The translations under genes and the position numbers were made by a program. DNA of 64,000 nucleotides, taken from the NCBI RefSeq assembly GCF_028769735.1, contig NC_088177.1:17300599-17364598 (forward strand), read 5' to 3'. Origin of the DNA: Zonotrichia leucophrys gambelii. Taxonomy: Eukaryota > Chordata > Aves > Passeriformes > Passerellidae. Below, piece after piece: positions 35,601 to 45,949 of the stretch. Positions within the stretch are counted from its first letter, which is position 1; each line of letters begins with the position of its first letter. The notes beneath the pieces were generated by a model that worked only from the letters and a program-made list of their open reading frames with translations, had not been told where the DNA came from and ran no database searches.

Positions 35601-38600
35601 CTAAAAGTGGGGAGGGAAGTGTCCTAGAGTAGCTAAAACCTGAAGCATGTCACCCAGGAGTAAGTAATACCTAAAGTATGTTATCCAGCCACTGTGATTA
35701 TTCCCTCAGAACAAACACCTCTCCTCCACAGGCTCAGGAGCCATCTGCATTTCCCACTAAGTGTGCAACAGATCCATAAACTCCTCTAAGTTCTGAGGGC
35801 TTCATCCCTCCCATCCCTCCCCTCACTCTTTCAGCCAGCCCACCAACAGAAGGGGATTCCTGGAAGCCAGATGAAACTGCATCAGGCCCTCAGATTGTTA
35901 AGGGATTGCACCAAACCTCAGTAAAATGAAGATCACACCTACCACATGTCTGTAGCTGTGGTAATAGGATCATAGTTCAAGATTTCTGGAGCTAAAGAGA
36001 TGGGGGAAAAAATGCTTTAATAAATATCTTATTTAAATGGCCTTGAATCATACACTACATTTCTGGCATTCTTTTGCCAGCCATTATTATGAGACTCAAC
36101 ATGTAGTTTCAATAATTAGATTTACAAGGTGGCAAAGAGTTATTTCCATTTGCCTAGACACGGATGTTTACTTGGTTCACACCAAAGTGGCACTACATGG
36201 CCTCAAGTTTATCCAAGTTTCAAGATGTGTTCTAATCAGATGCATGCAAATACATTTTTCTCTTAAGAGGTTTTGAATTATACAGCTTTTTAATGGGAAT
36301 GTACAGAGCCTTCAGCATGTTAAAGCTGCAACACAATGACCAAGCCAATTTTAGGATCAGTGGCTGTTAGCATAGGCTGGGTAGCAAGGTATTCACTGCA
36401 GAATGAAGTGCTCTTAACACTGAGTGTTGGCAGCCATGAAGGAAACTTGTCCCTCAGAGAGGGCCAAGTGTTAACAGCAATCTCTCCCTTTCCAACAAAT
36501 ATTTTAATCTCATTAAATCATCATAATGAATAACATTAAAGTTGTAACATTAATTCAAAGAACATTTCTTTGTGCATGCTAATGTTGTATTTCAATTCTA
36601 ATTAGAACAATTTAACAAATACTACAGTATAAGATTGAGAGCTGCACTTATTGATGCAATTTGGGATTTTTTGGTGCAAATATTTGTTGACAACTCTTTA
36701 AAAAGAGCAGCTCAAACATGTTGCCTTGCCCTGTGATGTTCTTTATCAGCCTGTAAGCTGCTCAGTGTGCTCCATGAACTGTTCCTGCTCTCTGCAAAGC
36801 CCACATGAGAGGCTGTGAGCAGCCCTTCCATACCGAGGTACTCTGTGGTTCCCATGATCTGCCGCAGTTCATTGCAATTCTCCAGCTTCCTGGACATCCC
36901 AAAATCCACAATTTTTACATCACCAAGAGGATTGATGCTGCTCAGCAAAATATTTTGAGGCTAGAACAGAAAACATTACATTCCTAATTAATAAAATACA
37001 ATCTGGAAAAAAAAGCCCAATGTACTAAATGACACTTCAGCTTCTATTATGAAATACTTATTGCTAAACACTATTTAAAAATATTTAATCTCATAATATC
37101 ATTTAAACTTCTTGTCCTCATCTTTTAAATGTATTTAACAAATTAGTTTGATGAACAGAATAAAGTGAAGATAAAGTGCTAAAGCAAAGCCTGCTGCAGC
37201 CTCACCTTTAAATCAAGATGAACAATATTGTTTTCATGCAAGCAGCAAAGTCCTTCAAGTATTTGCCTTATAAGCCTTACAATGTCCCTTTCACCAATTT
37301 TGTCATCCACATCTGGGACACACAAGTCAAATATTTCTCCTCCAGCAGCACTGAAACACAATGAAGAATATCTGTGTATTAAGTTTAAATTTTGAAACTT
37401 CAGCAAGGAAAAATGTTTTTAATAGCACATATTTACCTAACAAATATCTGTAATATCAGAGAGGCTGAGAGTATTTTTCTTTTTACACATTTACACTGAA
37501 ACACTTAATATAAACACTTAGAAAAGGGGAAAAAAAGTGATGATGCTTTTTCTTTCCTTACAGCCTGAAACAGCAGTAGAGACAGCAAAAAGCACTTTGA
37601 CTGGCAACCTCAGAATGCTCTGATCCCCTCAAGCAAGTGGGAAGATGCCATCCAGAAGCTGAGTTCTATCACCAGTCCCTAATCAAAGAAGCCTTTCTTT
37701 TCAAGTCAAATCTAAAATGTCTTCCATGAGACCAGTTCATAAATAACTGAGAGCAGCATAAAGCAGCATGGAAATGTCTGTGCTCCTGTGGTTTGTGAGT
37801 TATTCCTCCACTTGGCTGCAGGGTCAGCTGCCTCCTTCCAAGCTGGGCCTGAGATCCTTACTCAGCCTGCTCCGAGTGCCTCAAGTCTCTCTCAAGGATG
37901 AAGGGCTTCCTCAAAACTCCAGATCACCGAGCCAAAACTTCACTGCTGATTTACCAAACTCTCTAAAAGGAGAGTCTAGTAAAGAGATAATGAACAAAAT
38001 GAATGAACCCAGGCACACACTGCTGGGGTTATGGGAGGTGCCAGAAATGCCTCCCCCCAGGTGGCCCTAAGGCAACATGGACATGAGGGGAAGGGCAGAG
38101 GATGCCACGATTTCAGCTCTCACAGGGTTTCCAGCACTGGCTCCCACAGTACTGCTGTACTCAAGTTACACTATGGTCTGGATGGGTGGGCACCCACATG
38201 GGTAAAGAGCTGAAAGCTCTGCAGCAAAGGATTTGCAAAAAAAAGCCTTAGAATAAATTATATGTTAGGGGTCATCTAGTTCCAGGGGGAAAAAAAGCTT
38301 TTACAGATAGAATCTAGCAAAATTCCTTCAAATTTTCCAAAGAATACATCGTGGTGTACAGAGACCACCATCAACAGCACTTCAAATACTTTGTACAAGA
38401 AACTTATAGCTAAGAAAGAACTAATTTCACAGGCTGTATTTTTGTTCCCTACATTCCCCACAAAAATTTACACATACAACAAATATAATAGATAATGCAA
38501 ATTCAATTCCCAAATTAAACTTGTTTTCAGAGCTAATAAGAAGCTTTGGGAACATCTGTGAAAAATATGGGAATTTTTTTAGGAAACTGTTCCAAAAGTT

Positions 38601-41600
38601 AATTTTAAAACAACAAAACCACTAAATTTAGGAGCTCAAAACAAAGAAAGTAACTGTAAGTCTCCAGTCACCAAAAAAATGTCAAGTGCTAACTTGAAGT
38701 TCACAGGCATGGATGTGCTCAACCTCTCTGAAATCTGTGTACATGGAATCAGTGACTTTTTTCTTTTTATTTAAATTGCATCAATGCACTCAGGACCTTC
38801 TACAGTATTCCAAGAACATTATTACCAGTCAGCCTGCCTGAAATATCATTAAAGGAAAAAATATAAAGCATATTACAATGAAAGATTAGCATAATGTATA
38901 TAGGGTACTGTTGCAATTCTTCTGGGCATTCAGACAACTCATGCAAAAAATTAATATATTGAAAGATGCTTTCCTACAAACATGGGACATGTGATGAAGG
39001 CATACTTACTATTCCAACACTAGGATGATTTCATTTGCTGTTTCATAGACTTCATGCAGGTTAACTATGCGAGGATTGGACTTCATTAATTCAAGGACAG
39101 CAATTTCATGCACAATCTCTGCTTTGCAGTCTTGACCCCTTCTCCTTTTCTTCAGAAATTTAGCTGCATACTCTTGGCCTGTGGATTTAGCTACACATTT
39201 TCTCACCACAGCACATCTTCCTCTACGAAACAAAAGGGGAAACATTGAGATGCAGGAAATCAAAAGTGCATAAATTAATATTAGAAATAAGACACAGCAA
39301 ACAATTGCAAACAAACAAAAAATTGTACTGGGAAATGCCATGCTTGGCCTGCTCTTACACTGTTTCATGAACATTGACTTGCAGGCACTGCAGAAGGACA
39401 CTAAGCTAGATGAGGCTCTGCTGAGACCCAGGAAAATTCCCTTTATACAGCCTAGCTAAACATTAAATCAGAGTATCAGGTTACAGGGACATTCTCGTGG
39501 TCAGGTCACAGAATAATTTGGTTGGAAAGGACTTGTGGAGGTCCCTAAAAACCTCCAAACCTCCTGCTTAAAGCAAGGCTGGCCAGACTGCCCAGAGCTC
39601 TGTTCAGGTTGCAAGATATTAAAAAACCCTCAACCTCATTAAAACACCTACAGGACAACAACAAACAAAGCAAACATCTGTGAAATGCAGAGAATGAACA
39701 GGAAAAATAAAGTACATTTAAAAGCATGGGTGGGGCAGGAGGTTTTCAGTGGGAAAAAAATTTAAATCATAAAGAGAATTTCCTTCCACAAACCATGCAG
39801 TACTGCTGCAAAAATCCCAGGTATCTGCAAAATGTTTCAAAACATCTTAATAGAAAAGCAGCCATCATTTAGCATTCTCTTCCTCAATTACAGTTAGACA
39901 AAGTGTGTTGCTTTATTTCCTAGCCAACTGTTAAAGTATGGAAACAAAACCATATTTTGGCAAAGAAATGTTTTTAGAAGAAAACCACATACTGTAGTTA
40001 AAACCCCAAGCTGATCTTTGAAAAAGTTAGGAGGAAAAAATTGCAGTTCTTAAAGCCAAGTTATAAATTCCTGAAAAAAAATAATTTATAGCTACTAATA
40101 TTTCTGGCACTGCCAGAAATGCCTGGTTGCATACAAGCAAAGTATTTTCAAACTGCGAAGAGAAACCTTATATACAAAAAATCTATTTATTTAAAGAAAC
40201 CTTATTTACAAAGAAACAACTTGAAAGGCTGCAATAAACTGTGAGTAAAGTTCTAAAAACAGTATCAAGCTTTGTACAAAGTGCACAGCCTACATTTATC
40301 TCTTCAAAATGAGCCTGTCCACCTGTACTTTTTGTTACCACAGCATACTAAGGACAAACATAATGAAACAGCTCAGAATGAGCCATCTGAGCTCTGTTCT
40401 TTAAACTAAATTGGCTTCTTTAGTAGAAAATAAAATATGGCATTGCCATATTCTCTACTCTCTTATTCTTTAGTAGAAAAAGGCATTGCCTTACAGGCTT
40501 TGCCTTTTTTCTGGTGCAAAAATCCCAGCGCTTAAAAGGAACATTTCTTTAAAAAAAAGTACTTAAAAAAAATCTAGACTTCAGTATTTAATCAAAACAG
40601 GGATGAGCATCTCATGCAAAAAAAAAAATCAATTTTCATTTGCAAATAACTGCATAACTGCACAAATGTGCCTAAATTATTGAATATTTAAAGATGACTT
40701 TGAATCATACTGCTGGAACTTAAAAATAAATTCAACAAAACAGGCCTTCGGTCATCATTTATTTCAACATCAATTAGTTGCAGATTTTCTCTACCCTTTT
40801 TTGAAAGCACTAGACTTTAGAGGTGAAAGTTATTTAGGCTGACACAGGCACACTCTTCACCTTAACAACTATTTGTAAGCCTGAAACAGCCACGTTCTTT
40901 CCTAACTGTGAACCCAGATTATTATTGCAGAGCATGTGAACTTACTGAGCTCAATTTCATAATGTAAACAAGTTGGAAGCACTACCCCTTCCAGCTCACA
41001 TTCTCTTTTTAGCATCACATCAGCCCTGCCAGCCACCAAAGTGTCTCTAAACTTAACAAAGGGGAACCAGTTCAGTTTCATGAGAACAGCACCATCTTCC
41101 CCAGTAGTTTTGGCAAATCTTCCTTCTGGTTCCTGTGGGTTTAACAACTCTGAAGAGTCAGTGATACCTCCAGATCTGAGATGTACGAATTTCCACTTGT
41201 TTATTAGTAGAGTGCCAATTAAGGTAAAAATGAAGGCAAAAAAATAAGCCCAAAAAGTCTTTTAGAGCTGTGGAAATTGCTGCAGGAACACAAAAGCACC
41301 AGCTCGGAAGCGCTGCGCTGACGCAAGCGCAGCAGCTCCCACTCCTTGCCTGGGTAACCATCCCCCTACAGCCCAGCTCTGCAGGAAAAACTCATTTCAG
41401 GATGTTTTCATATCTCAGCTCAGAAACCACAGAAATTGAACTACTTCAAAAGAAGCCAAGCCACGCACACACCAGGGACAGAACTACTTAACCCACTAAA
41501 CAGAACCTAACCTGCCAGCTTCGTGAGTCAGTGTCTTAAATACCAAAGGACCCAACAGATAAGGGTGTGGGAGGAAGAAATGGGGCTTGGGAAGCTTCAG

Positions 41601-43052
41601 CAGAGAACAAGAGAACTATTTACCACATAATCCCAACAGGAAAAAGAAAACTGCAAGTGAAAATTAAAGCATATTAATCATTTAGAGAGGTTACAAAGAA
41701 AAGATGGATTTTACATCACTTAAAAAGCATTTATACACTTAAAAACATGAAAAAACACACATGTAGTTAGGCCAGGAGAAATCACAGATATGTTTGTAAA
41801 ACAGAGTCCTGCTTCAGTTTTCTTTGCATTTTGGCACTTACTTTGTTATGCCTGATTTTGCATGCATATAAAAAATTAAAAACTCTGTTCTGGAATTCAC
41901 ACAAAATCTACACTTTTGTTTGCTTTAGATATCATCTCACAAATATGCAGAGTCTGAAAATCCAGCGTTGGAACAATACCTGAGTTAGAGGGTGCTGCAT
42001 ATAAACTGCTTCTGTAGAGCTTAGAATTCAAAAGCAGAGCTGACAAAAGTTAAGAAAAGAAGAAAGTTATGGGCTGCAATGTGCACTTCTACAAAAGTGT
42101 ACCAGATAAAAAGCGCATGCTAGAAAAATAGGAAAAAACCCAAGAGAACAATGCAGGCTGAGGAGCTCACACAGCACGTGCAGAAGAGCATCTCTGCTGC
42201 CAGAGGGAGCTGCAGGTGCAAAGGATCCCTATGGAGCACAGCTGTGACACTGCCCGGGCACATTTCTGCTCAGGGAGCTTGGAAACGCCATCGCAGCATC
42301 AGGCTGGCATGGCTTTACACCCAGGGCACTGAGCATTCCCAAGGCATGAATTAACCCAGGGATTTCAAACCACACACTCACTTGTGTGGCTGAAACAGGG
42401 TCACAAACACCGAGGGTTTGGGTGCTTTGTTGCTTTAGTTCCTATTTTACTGTTGCAAACAAGGGCAAGGGAAGCAGCTGCAAAACTGCCCTGAAACAGC
42501 AGCTTGTCTGAAGCTCAGTCTCACTGCCTGGGGCTGGGAGAGAAAAGATCTTTGTTTTCTGGGTTTCAGAACACTCACCCAAATACCTGGAACCCAACTC
42601 AAAATCCTTTTTCTTACAGTATCACCCTATGTCATCTCTTGCTTAGGCCATGCCCCAGGAATCTACGTGGCAGGGAATGGAAGATAATCCCAAATCTACA
42701 TATCTGTGAAAACCAGATCTCTCTGACATGGAATAGGCTGGCAGCTTGTGCCTCACTGTCCCTTTTCCTGGTCCCTAAAGAACCCACCATGATGCAAAGA
42801 AGGGGACAGGGAAGGAGGAGGGCATATTTCATTCTCCATCCACTACCTACAGCTTTGCCTCATTGTACAGAGAATTTTCTTGCAGCAGAAATGCCTCTTG
42901 CTCAAATAAAATAAACAGGAATAATCTTACCTTCCTAGCTCTTTAGATTCAAGCATATAAAAATTGTAGAAGTTCTCTGTCTTGATTGGTGTGTGCAGAG
43001 ATGTGGCCAACAAGCCAGAAAGGCTTTTATTCTCCAGCTTTCTCCTCGACAT
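32338..43052 (-). CDS. STK17B: STK17B (DRAK2), serine/threonine kinase of the DAP-kinase family, seven coding exons, 372 aa
   Basis: Exons 42931-43052, 39010-39222, 37206-37350, 36834-36960, 35943-35991, 34416-34595 and 32338-32620 join in frame to 372 codons, the length of human STK17B. DRAK2 is a constitutively active kinase linked to apoptosis and to T-cell receptor threshold setting. Visible kinase features are the glycine loop LGRGRCAVV (39-46), AAK with K62, catalytic HLDLKPQN with D158 (HLD instead of HRD is typical of the family), DFG at 179-181, and the GTTEYLAPE substrate loop around 196-205. The C-terminal tail ends [22 protein letters not shown] and VTDFVC, close to the human end. 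The start ATG aligns with the family N-terminus MSRR. The gene lies between the dynein pseudogene and HECW2, as in human. Every exon is open with canonical splice sites, so it is very probably functional. Confidence 0.97.
33675..33694 (+). repeat. Short (GGCA)n repeat
   Basis: About five consecutive ggca units in the last STK17B intron. Confidence 0.8.
34416..34595 (-). CDS. STK17B: STK17B coding exon 6 (residues 220-278), C-lobe helices
   Basis: The acceptor is cttatctcag and the donor AGA|gtaagt. The exon encodes [20 protein letters not shown], then [19 protein letters not shown] and the [13 protein letters not shown] end. A 25-base near-tandem duplication lies just upstream in the intron at 34611-34657. 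Confidence 0.96.
34611..34657 (+). repeat. Near-tandem duplication, 25-base period, in an STK17B intron
   Basis: aatgtatgaagctactagag is followed by aatgtgtaaagctactggag, with three substitutions. It starts 16 bases upstream of the exon 6 acceptor in transcript sense. Confidence 0.85.
35943..35991 (-). CDS. STK17B: STK17B coding exon 5 (residues 204-218), APE segment
   Basis: A 49-base mini-exon with acceptor tctctttag and donor TG|gtaggt. It encodes [15 protein letters not shown], giving the APE motif with the split alanine before it and tryptophan 219 split after it. This is identical to human as I know it. Confidence 0.95.
36834..36960 (-). CDS. STK17B: STK17B coding exon 4 (residues 161-202), DFG and activation segment
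   Basis: The acceptor is gttttctag and the donor CTCG|gtatgg. The exon encodes [20 protein letters not shown] followed by GMSRK, and ends IMGTTEYL. Human has GTPEYL at the end, so one CCA-type codon is ACA here (Pro to Thr). That site varies widely among kinases. Confidence 0.96.
37206..37350 (-). CDS. STK17B: STK17B coding exon 3 (residues 113-160), catalytic loop
   Basis: The acceptor is gtgtttcag and the donor AAG|gtgagg. The exon encodes [10 protein letters not shown], then [10 protein letters not shown] and [10 protein letters not shown]158 in HLDLK is the catalytic base. The phases join exactly with the flanking exons. Confidence 0.96.
39010..39222 (-). CDS. STK17B: STK17B coding exon 2 (residues 42-111), ATP-binding lobe
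   Basis: The acceptor is tttcgtag and the donor ATA|gtaagt. The exon carries [20 protein letters not shown], catalytic lysine K62, the basic run KKRRRGQ, the αC helix (HEIAVLEL) and the hinge approach EIILVLE. Identity to human is very high by eye. Confidence 0.96.
39495..39605 (-). mobile_element. CR1 LINE 3' end fragment
   Basis: A short stretch with cagaataatttggttggaaa followed by ggacttgtggaggtcc matches the reverse complement of the CR1 3' end. It sits in an STK17B intron in minus orientation. Confidence 0.7.
42931..43052 (-). CDS. STK17B: STK17B coding exon 1 (residues 1-40)
   Basis: Encodes [15 protein letters not shown], then [20 protein letters not shown], and ends with the split arginine codon AG|gtaaga. 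The non-catalytic N-terminus leads into the glycine-rich loop. Upstream, the acceptor region cttcagcag contains two AGs three bases apart, so the short 5' UTR piece may start at 43092 or 43089. Confidence 0.95.
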
Positions 43053-43092
43053 GGTCAGGAGCAGCACGTCTCTGTCTTACACCAGCCACCTG

Positions 43093-44879
43093 CTGAAGCA
43101 AAACAATGAAGAGTTTTGGAAATTCCATAGCTACAGCATAGGAAAATATACAAATATTGTGAGTTTAGGGCTATAAAACTAGAATAGCCAGAACTTTGTT
43201 CAGCAGCAGCCTGAAAACAACACATTTAATCACTGTAAAAATAAAACCTGAAAGGAATACTACTCAAGACATGCTAATTTAATAATGTAAACACTCAAGA
43301 TAAGTTGGGGGTTTGGTTTTTTTCTCCCTGGAGCACATCCATAAGATACCAGGGATAAGCTTTAGTTCTAATAAAAATGCTAATAGCTACTTAACTATTA
43401 ATGAGATGTACCTTTTTTAATCTTTCTAAAACTCTTCTCTGGATTCTGGGTAAGTTCCACATTTCCTTTAAGTTTACACTTTTAACAGATATTTGGTTCC
43501 TGGGGGAATTTACCAAAACTCCTTCCTGTTTGTTAACTGCAACACAGCAGGAATAGGTAACAAGAGGACAAAGTGGGGTTCTTCTCCCAGTGGGAATATT
43601 CACATTTGTTACTAGGCTCACTCATAGCTCCTCCAAGTTTCCTTTTCAAGGCTGAGTTAATTGTCAGAGAGAAGCATGAATGGACAAGGTCCTCTTTGCA
43701 AGTTCAGATCATTTAGAACCAAATGATGTAGTAATCCTGATTAAATTACCTTAATAAACCAGTAGAACAGCACATTATGAAGATACACCACCCACAGCAT
43801 TTCTACTACAGTGAAAAAAAAAACCCAACAAAACCAAACCCAATAAAAATACTGGGGTTTGGTGTTCACATTTATAGGCCTGAAGCATCTCTTCAGGTGA
43901 AATGCAAAAGCAAGGCAGAAAAAGGTTACTGAAGGATACCAGAAGTAGTAATTGATGGCTTCTTTAAGTTAAAGAGCAGGTTTACCTTTATTAGTGAAAA
44001 AATAAAAATAAGGCAAATTAGAATTCAGAGACAGTTAGCAAGCCTACAAAAATACATTTGCAGTTAAAATGAGAGAAATGCACTGTCAGACACTTCTGGG
44101 GGAGCCCTCAAACTAGTTATGATCCAAATGCAAGCCATTACCATCCAGCATTGTTCACATTCCCGTGTGGGATGGAACATGGATATTCATATTAGAACTA
44201 TTTTGGATTCAAATCATTGTACATAATTTAGCAGGGAAAAGACCCAAATTACACAGTTTAAAAATATCTTCAAAGTATCATCTGATATGCAGGAATTAGC
44301 TTCTTTAAGAAATTATGAAAAGGTCACAATACAATCCAATACACAAGTCTTTGACTCACTCTGTAACAAGCAAGCATTCCTTCTGCCCCCATTATACGGC
44401 AGTTTACCATTTAAGAGGATGATTTTCATGTCTGAAATTTTACACGACTCTCCTTAGGGCTATGCTCACTTTAACTCCTAAACTGAACCTTCTTCCTGCT
44501 GTACTTCAGCAGAAAACCATTTGTGTTCGATAACTGGCCTCACTGACTGAGAGATTACCGGTATCAAATTTATTACCATTATCGAGCTTATTACATAAGC
44601 TTTCATTGCACATGATCATTCGTACAGAGCAATTATTAAGGAGAACTTCTGCCTCACGTTGCCTTGACGTTATTTCTCCAGTAAGACACCACATCTTCTT
44701 TTTAGCTCAGTATCATCAAGAACAGAGAAGAACACATACCCACAGCAGGCAGAAACCCACAAAGAAACACGTCATCTACCCAGGAGAATGAGATTCAACC
44801 AGCTATGAGGAAAAAAAGGCTTCCCACTAAACTAGGGAAGTTTACAGGGGAAAAAGCCAGCTTCTTTAAGCTTTTCTGA
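43093..44879 (-). other. STK17B: STK17B 5' intron
   Basis: Lies between the noncoding first exon in the CpG island and the first coding exon. AT-rich, with no exon or repeat recognised. Confidence 0.7.
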
Positions 44880-45860
44880 AAACGTCGAATCCCTGGTCCG
44901 GGCCGGGACGATGTTTGGCAGCGAAGGACCACGGAGGGCGGCAGCGGCCGGGCGGGACCCGGCCCTGTCCCCGACTGCCCTCACAGGCACCCCCGCGCTG
45001 CCGCCAGCGAGACCCAGCACAGGGCGGGAGGCAGCGCGGTGCTTCCACCGCGCCCAGCCAGCAGCACAGCACAACTCAGCAGCCCCCCGGCCAGGCACAC
45101 TCACCCCCTGGCCGGGCACAGTCCCTGCTCTCTCCGCCCGGGCACACTCACCGCTGGCCGCCGCCCGCCGTCCCTCACGGCTCACGCTGCCGCTCTCTCG
45201 CCGCCTCTCAGCGTTTGAAAAGCGCAAGCCGCGGGGAGCGGCTGTCCCAGCAGCGCGTGTGCCAGGCCCCGCCCACCCGGCAGAACAGCCAATCCGCGCC
45301 CAGCCGCAGTGCACAGAACCCCGGCGATTGGCGGGCAGCGCCTCCTGCCGGCCGCCCGGCCCCCAGCAGCAGGTGCCGCCCGGCCGTGAAGGAGCTGCGG
45401 GTGCCGGGGCTCGGGGCCCTGCGGGGCGGCCGCTCGTGTCCACACCTCCCGGGGTGCGCGGAGCCGCCGCTTCGGGCCACAAGGCGCAGATGGCGCGTCC
45501 CGGTCCCGCTGCTGTGGCAGCGAAACCCCGCAGCGAAGGCTTCTCGGGGTGTCCGCTGCATCCCCGAGCGCTGGAGCAGCGGGGCAGGTGCGCGGGCAGG
45601 TCCCGGTACAGGACGGCGTTCCGCGCATCCTCCGCGGTGGGGAGCCGGGGACATGAGCCGCGCCGCAGCGGTTCCGCTCCGTCCTGGTGGGGGACGTGGC
45701 GGGGACAGAGCCGGAGCCGCAGGGACAGAGCCGCGGTGACAGAGCCCCCACCGCAGGGCCACAGGCGCCGTGCGGGGACAGAGGCGCCGTGCGGGCCCCG
45801 TGCCGCTGTGCGAGTGACGCGGCCGCGAAGGCTCCGAGACCGCAGCACCGGCCCAGTCCA
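44880..45860 (-). promoter_or_regulatory. STK17B: STK17B CpG-island promoter with noncoding first exon
   Basis: Very dense CpG over about 1 kb, directly upstream of STK17B on the minus strand. Paired CCAAT boxes in opposite orientation lie near 45290 (gccaat) and 45326 (gattgg). A minus-strand donor AGCG|gtgagt ends at 45152, so a 5' UTR exon of roughly 45152-45250 is likely, spliced to the acceptor near 43092. A second donor of the same type ends at 45105. Long open frames on both strands here reflect base composition. Confidence 0.8.
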
Positions 45861-45949
45861 GTTAGAAACCGAGCCATAAATCAGTTCTCACAGTTCGCAC
45901 CGAGAGCTGCCGGGAACAGAGAGCTCTCAGTCCTCCTCTGTAAGTACAC

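Larger units (their letters stand above)
32621..42930 (-). other. STK17B: STK17B introns between coding exons
   Basis: Six introns of about 1.8, 1.3, 0.8, 0.2, 1.7 and 3.7 kb, from last to first. They hold a CR1 fragment at 39.5 kb, short tandem duplications (34611-34657, around 40420-40490) and a GGCA repeat at 33675-33694. No other gene was seen. Confidence 0.85.

Noticed and set aside
44832..45879. Long open frames on both strands (338 and 322 codons) in the CpG island
   Set aside because: Arg/Pro/Ala/Gly-rich composition, overlapping in several frames on both strands. Typical of GC-rich promoter DNA with few stop codons.
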